From contig CATINC010000017.1 in assembly GCA_949524905.1 (NCBI GenBank), positions 156,313 to 220,312 of the forward strand: DNA of 64,000 nucleotides. Reading direction: 5' to 3'. Below, one piece after another: positions 61,008 to 64,000 of the stretch (within the stretch, counting starts at the first letter, position 1; every line of letters begins with the position of its first letter). Both the position numbers and the translations under genes were made by a program. The notes under the pieces were generated by a model, which was not told where the DNA came from, did no database searches, and saw nothing but the letters and a program-made list of their open reading frames with translations. The stretch comes from Opitutia bacterium UBA7350 (GTDB lineage Bacteria; Verrucomicrobiota; Verrucomicrobiia; Opitutales; Coraliomargaritaceae).

Positions 61008-61038
61008 AAATCCCCTAAACCATTGGTTTAGAGGATTT
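61008..61038 (-). terminator. Terminator downstream of tRNA-Thr
   Basis: AAATCC-CTAAACC and GGTTTAG-GGATTT pair across a short ATT loop, with one extra base on each side of the stem. On the minus strand the stem is followed by TTTTTT, so it would end the tRNA-Thr transcript. It can also work toward the plus strand for the secreted-protein gene. Confidence 0.8.
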
Positions 61039-61044
61039 AAAGAG

Positions 61045-61120
<76 letters not shown>

Positions 61121-61137
61121 GTCTTAAAATGGGATCC

Positions 61138-61200
<63 letters not shown>

Positions 61201-61256
61201 ATGCGGCCAGCCAAGAAGTTTGTCTAATTTTTTGTCTATGTGGTGACGCAAACACC

Positions 61257-62393
61257 ATGAAGAAACGGCATAAATATGAACGTGTATATACTACCCATAA
61301 CCTTTTCGTATATCTAACGAATAATAAAACTTACGCCATTGAGGGCGTTATTTCAGGTAGGAGGATTCGGAAACGCACTAAATGCCTTCAGGATGCTAAA
61401 GCGTTATGCCATTCTTTCGAAGAAGGCTGGCAGAACCAAAGATTTGTTAGCACTACACTTACTAATCATCAGGTAGTCGAAGCAGAACATGTATTCAGCC
61501 GCCTTCCAAACGGGGTTACTTTGACTCAAATTACTGACTATTTTTTAAACAATCAGCAAATTTCAAAAATCAAATTGCGGGATGCTGTTGATGAGTATTT
61601 AGGAACAAAAGAAGATCTCTCCATAAACACATACAAGCAGGCTAAGGTTCTACTAAATGCATTCATACGCTCTTTTAAATCTCAAGAGTTAGCTTCAATA
61701 AAACGAACTGACATTAATAGTTATTTGAGAAAGGTTAAAGCCCGCTCCCATAATCATCATTTAAGAGCATTAAAAGGTCTTTTCAGGTGGGCAGATATAG
61801 AGGGTTACTGCCAGGTAAATCCATGCATATCAATTAAGCCCATTAAAAGCCTAAAGCCAGAAGTAGCAGTGCTATCTTGTGAAGAAGTAAAAGCCCTTCT
61901 AGAGGCTTCTAGAACCCTTTACGGCGGCAAATTATTTCCTTATGTAGCGATTACAATCTACGCAGGTCTGCGACCTGATTCTGAGATGCGCCATCTGACT
62001 TGGGATAAGATAAACCTTAAAGATGGTGAGATCCGCGTAACGAGGGGAAAGACGAATACGCCACGGCTAGTAGAAATGCCTGCATGCTTAATCGCCCTAC
62101 TCCAGCAATGTGATTTCAGCCAGCCGATCTATCCGACTAACTTTCGAAGGATTTGGGGCGAAGTGCGTAGAGCGGCTGGCTTTAAGTCAGGACTTTCGGG
62201 TAAAGCGGGGGTGGATAAGAATCGGAAACCATGGATTAAAGATATCATGCGCCATACAGCCATCAGCTATCGTATTAGAGCTACAGGCGATATTTTTACA
62301 ACAGCCACTTGGGCGGGGAATTCGCCTGAGATCATCAAAAGGCATTACCTTGGATTGGTTACACAATCCGAACAAAAAATATTTTTCAGCTAG
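61257..62393 (+). CDS. Tyrosine recombinase / integrase
   Basis: This 378-residue protein has an N-terminal arm-type region, a SAM-like core-binding domain (about 105-195) and a C-terminal catalytic domain. Catalytic residues visible are Arg239 in AGLRPDSEMRHL, Lys265 in TRGKTNTP, Arg332 in IMRHTAISYR and Tyr364 in KRHYLG. The first His of the usual HxxR box is replaced (Asp329), and the His/Trp of the fifth position is Asn355 in WAGNSPEI. This form is seen in a branch of integrases from environmental bacteria. It starts next to the broken tRNA-Lys-like sequence and reads into the probable island, so it likely integrated the element there. Confidence 0.92.
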   Translation: MKKRHKYERVYTTHNLFVYLTNNKTYAIEGVISGRRIRKRTKCLQDAKALCHSFEEGWQNQRFVSTTLTNHQVVEAEHVFSRLPNGVTLTQITDYFLNNQQISKIKLRDAVDEYLGTKEDLSINTYKQAKVLLNAFIRSFKSQELASIKRTDINSYLRKVKARSHNHHLRALKGLFRWADIEGYCQVNPCISIKPIKSLKPEVAVLSCEEVKALLEASRTLYGGKLFPYVAITIYAGLRPDSEMRHLTWDKINLKDGEIRVTRGKTNTPRLVEMPACLIALLQQCDFSQPIYPTNFRRIWGEVRRAAGFKSGLSGKAGVDKNRKPWIKDIMRHTAISYRIRATGDIFTTATWAGNSPEIIKRHYLGLVTQSEQKIFFS

Positions 62394-62397
62394 AGGC

Positions 62398-62973
62398 TTA
62401 ATTCACTAAATACCGATCGCATTCAATGTAGAATGATTCCGGTAGCTCAGGGAAAAAGTTTCTTAAATACCCAAGTATATGTTTTGAATCACTACTTTGG
62501 CCCGAAGGCATATCTTCTATCATACAATTAATCTCACTAGCAATCACCTTTGGATCTAAACGACTGCAAGCTTGCTCAATCTTATAAGCAATGAGTGCTG
62601 CAATAACCGAATAATTATAACCAGTCTCGGCAAAGGCCAGAACTCCAATTATTTGGCGTAAACGATTAGTCATGGTTCTTTTTATTTTAAAATAAATGGC
62701 CAGCGTTGCAAAAAATTCTAATGGAATGAAAAGGCAGAAACTCAGCCATGATAGGAACCAAACCCATTGTTGCTCATTGAAGTGTTCAACGGTATCTCTC
62801 CATAAAGAATTACATTTCTCTCCTTTAGCTTCTAAACTTTTTTTCGCGAAGTAATATTTACCAGAAACCCTCGCATTAATAATTCCTAGAGGCCAAATTA
62901 TTAACAAATAACTTAAAAAACTAGCTGCCATGCCAGCCGCATAAATTAATAGTAGTTTTTCATAAGTACTCAT
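62398..62973 (-). CDS. Small membrane protein of unknown function
   Basis: This 191-residue protein has at least two, probably three, membrane helices: residues 7-30 (LLIYAAGMAASFLSYLLIIWPLG) and about 70-95 (WVWFLSWLSFCLFIPLEFFATLAIYF), with a possible third near 112-130. A soluble helical C-terminus follows (IEQACSRLDPKVIASEINCM). No family is recognised. It converges with the integrase gene five bases away and lies ten bases after the lipoprotein gene on the same strand, so the two may be a pair within the island. Confidence 0.65.
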   Translation of the reverse strand: MSTYEKLLLIYAAGMAASFLSYLLIIWPLGIINARVSGKYYFAKKSLEAKGEKCNSLWRDTVEHFNEQQWVWFLSWLSFCLFIPLEFFATLAIYFKIKRTMTNRLRQIIGVLAFAETGYNYSVIAALIAYKIEQACSRLDPKVIASEINCMIEDMPSGQSSDSKHILGYLRNFFPELPESFYIECDRYLVN

Positions 62974-62983
62974 GGTAACAGAT

Positions 62984-63415
62984 CTATTCGGTGACCTCTC
63001 TGGTGTAGATGCCCCAACTACTGGCGTTATCCGTCTTACTAGTTATCCCGCCAGCCCTTGGCTTCAAAGCATCTTCTTGTGTCTTGTAGTATGCTACTTC
63101 CATATCGAGGTAGTTGTCTTGGTAGTTTGACATTTTTAGGGGGCCTAAACGCATGTATAACCCATCATCGACGTCTTTATCTATCTTAAGGTAGATCTCA
63201 TCCTCACGGATCTCGATTATTTGGTAAGAGACAGTTCCTTTTAGGGCGAAGTCGATTGCTTGATCCTTAACGACCATATCACCTGATATAGACATGTGAT
63301 TTCTGCTGTAGGCTGTCCAATCACCTAAGTATTTAGCGGGAATCGTTTCACTATGATGAGTGCCGCTGCATCCAAGTAAGCTAACCAGAGCAATTGAGAT
63401 CAAAAAACGAATCAT
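62984..63415 (-). CDS. Small lipoprotein of unknown function
   Basis: This 143-residue protein has a classic lipoprotein signal (IALVSLLGCSG, lipid-modified Cys16). The mature part is beta-rich, with YLGDWTAYSRNHMSISGDMVV and YQIIEIREDEIYLKIDKDV, reminiscent of small lipocalin- or META-like outer membrane lipoproteins, but no family can be named. It is followed by the small membrane protein gene ten bases later. Confidence 0.7.
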   Translation of the reverse strand: MIRFLISIALVSLLGCSGTHHSETIPAKYLGDWTAYSRNHMSISGDMVVKDQAIDFALKGTVSYQIIEIREDEIYLKIDKDVDDGLYMRLGPLKMSNYQDNYLDMEVAYYKTQEDALKPRAGGITSKTDNASSWGIYTREVTE

Positions 63416-63711
63416 CTTATTAAATTATCTATTGAAGAACTTTGAGCGAGGTTTGAATAAAAAATTACGAGAATCTGTTGTTTTTGTATATGCCAAATCC
63501 TATAATATTATATAACGCATCCACAATGGTGGATACTACCCAGTTTCGGGGGAATGACGAAACTTGTTCTTTGTCTAGTTAAATTTCAATGTGACGCCAA
63601 ATTAAGTAATTTGGAAGAGCATAAGTGTAAGCTCTGTCTAAACACAGCCGATTAAATCGGTGACAACTTGACGAAGTAGGGTGTTTAAAAGCTAACCTAC
63701 GGGGGAGGATT
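63416..63711. other. Hairpin-rich non-coding stretch
   Basis: There is no long frame here, but four inverted repeats occur in order: ATCCAC-aatg-GTGGAT (63519-63534), AGAGC-N10-GCTCT (63616-63635), CCGAT-taa-ATCGG (63648-63660) and GTAGG-N15-CCTAC (63676-63700). The last one ends directly at a GGGGGAGG ribosome binding site. This may be a structured leader or a small RNA, but no known RNA family was recognised. Confidence 0.45.
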
Positions 63712-63807
63712 ATGGGAAGTATCACTATGGGCGGTCGTCCTCCGCCGCCTATTCAGGGTGATAAAGGGCTTCGAAAGCCGATATCTCGAAAGGGAAAAAG
63801 AAATTGA
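63712..63807 (+). CDS. Tiny ORF with strong ribosome binding site
   Basis: This 31-residue frame starts at the ATG at 63712, six bases after a near-perfect Shine-Dalgarno GGGGGAGG. Such a site is rare in the rest of the window. The peptide is rich in Gly, Pro, Arg and Lys (MGGRPPPP, ISRKGKRN). Its stop overlaps the next ATG (TGATG at 63805), which opens a 23-codon frame to 63877. A further AAGGAGGT lies just before 63870. No family is recognised. It could be a small island gene, or the start of a frame-shifted gene. Confidence 0.4.
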   Translation: MGSITMGGRPPPPIQGDKGLRKPISRKGKRN

Positions 63808-63877
63808 TGAAAGGTGTGTGCGAAAAAAAAGCTCTGCCCGACAAACAGCAAAAAGTAAACTCCGTAAGGAGGTGTTG
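63806..63877 (+). CDS. Second tiny ORF, overlapping the first
   Basis: This 23-codon frame begins at the ATG that overlaps the stop of the preceding tiny ORF and ends in the TGA at 63875-63877. It is Lys-rich (MKGVCEKKALPDKQQK). Its last codons cover an AAGGAGGT sequence that could serve a third short frame (TTG or GTG start at about 63874-63890, running to 63982 and ending in a hydrophobic Ile-rich tail). Support is only the coupling and the ribosome binding sites. Confidence 0.25.
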
Positions 63878-64000
63878 ATAATCTTTGTGGCAAAAACAGG
63901 GAAAGAGTTTCTCGTGCCTCCAAACTCAAAGGGAAATCCAAATCATATATATTTAATTATATTAATAAATATATTTCCATAAAATTAGCTATTATATAGC

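Overview
The window looks like part of the chromosome of a marine, polysaccharide-degrading Verrucomicrobiota bacterium, probably of the Opitutales/Puniceicoccales type. This is an inference from gene content: two formylglycine sulfatases, two GH2 enzymes, an L-fucose catabolic operon, a TPR/ExbB/ExbD/ExbD/TonB-like operon, secreted proteins that share a short C-terminal beta domain (pattern SDDLxxWT ... FFR), and frequent absence of Shine-Dalgarno sequences. No rRNA or other direct taxonomic marker is present.

Positions 1-18000 form a carbohydrate-use region. A LacI-type repressor sits between a truncated secreted protein and a GH2 hydrolase / SSS sodium symporter / beta-helix lipoprotein operon. 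Candidate operators with a central CG lie in front of both flanking units. Next come a sulfatase and a compact L-fucose operon on the minus strand (fucP, fucI, SGNH hydrolase, a cytidylyltransferase-fucokinase-like fusion, fucU), with an AraC regulator divergent from it. Together they suggest uptake and processing of a sulfated, possibly acetylated, fucose-containing glycan. No fuculokinase or fuculose-phosphate aldolase is present in the window.

Positions 18300-25800 hold tRNA-Ser(CGA) and a minus-strand operon for an ExbB/ExbD energising complex. It has two large TPR proteins upstream and a TonB-like anchor fused to a von Willebrand A-like domain at its end. Positions 25800-43500 are mostly housekeeping: ABC-F ATPase, a Yip1-like membrane protein, RecN, a PpiD/SurA-like chaperone, YihY, SerA, PlsY, the hom-lysC-thrC threonine pathway genes, an S4 RNA-binding protein, a MalY-type C-S lyase and KatG.

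Positions 43600-52900 contain an exported LacZ-type beta-galactosidase and a complete light-harvesting operon: a green-type proton-pumping rhodopsin followed by crtE, crtI, crtB, a fused CrtYcd-type lycopene cyclase and blh. These genes are enough to make retinal from common isoprenoid precursors. They are tightly packed, with overlapping or nearly abutting start and stop codons.

Positions 53100-59300 hold a multidomain sulfatase and a four-gene minus-strand group (GtrA-like, sulfotransferase, GT4 glycosyltransferase, polysaccharide deacetylase-like) that may make a sulfated surface glycan or glycolipid. The right end is accessory DNA: an orphan C-terminal gene fragment, an AT-rich secreted protein, tRNA-Thr(TGT), a broken tRNA-Lys(CTT)-like sequence next to a tyrosine recombinase, two small exported or membrane proteins, and a hairpin-rich stretch leading into tiny ORFs with strong ribosome binding sites. 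The geometry suggests an integrated island that begins at about 61200 and continues beyond the window.
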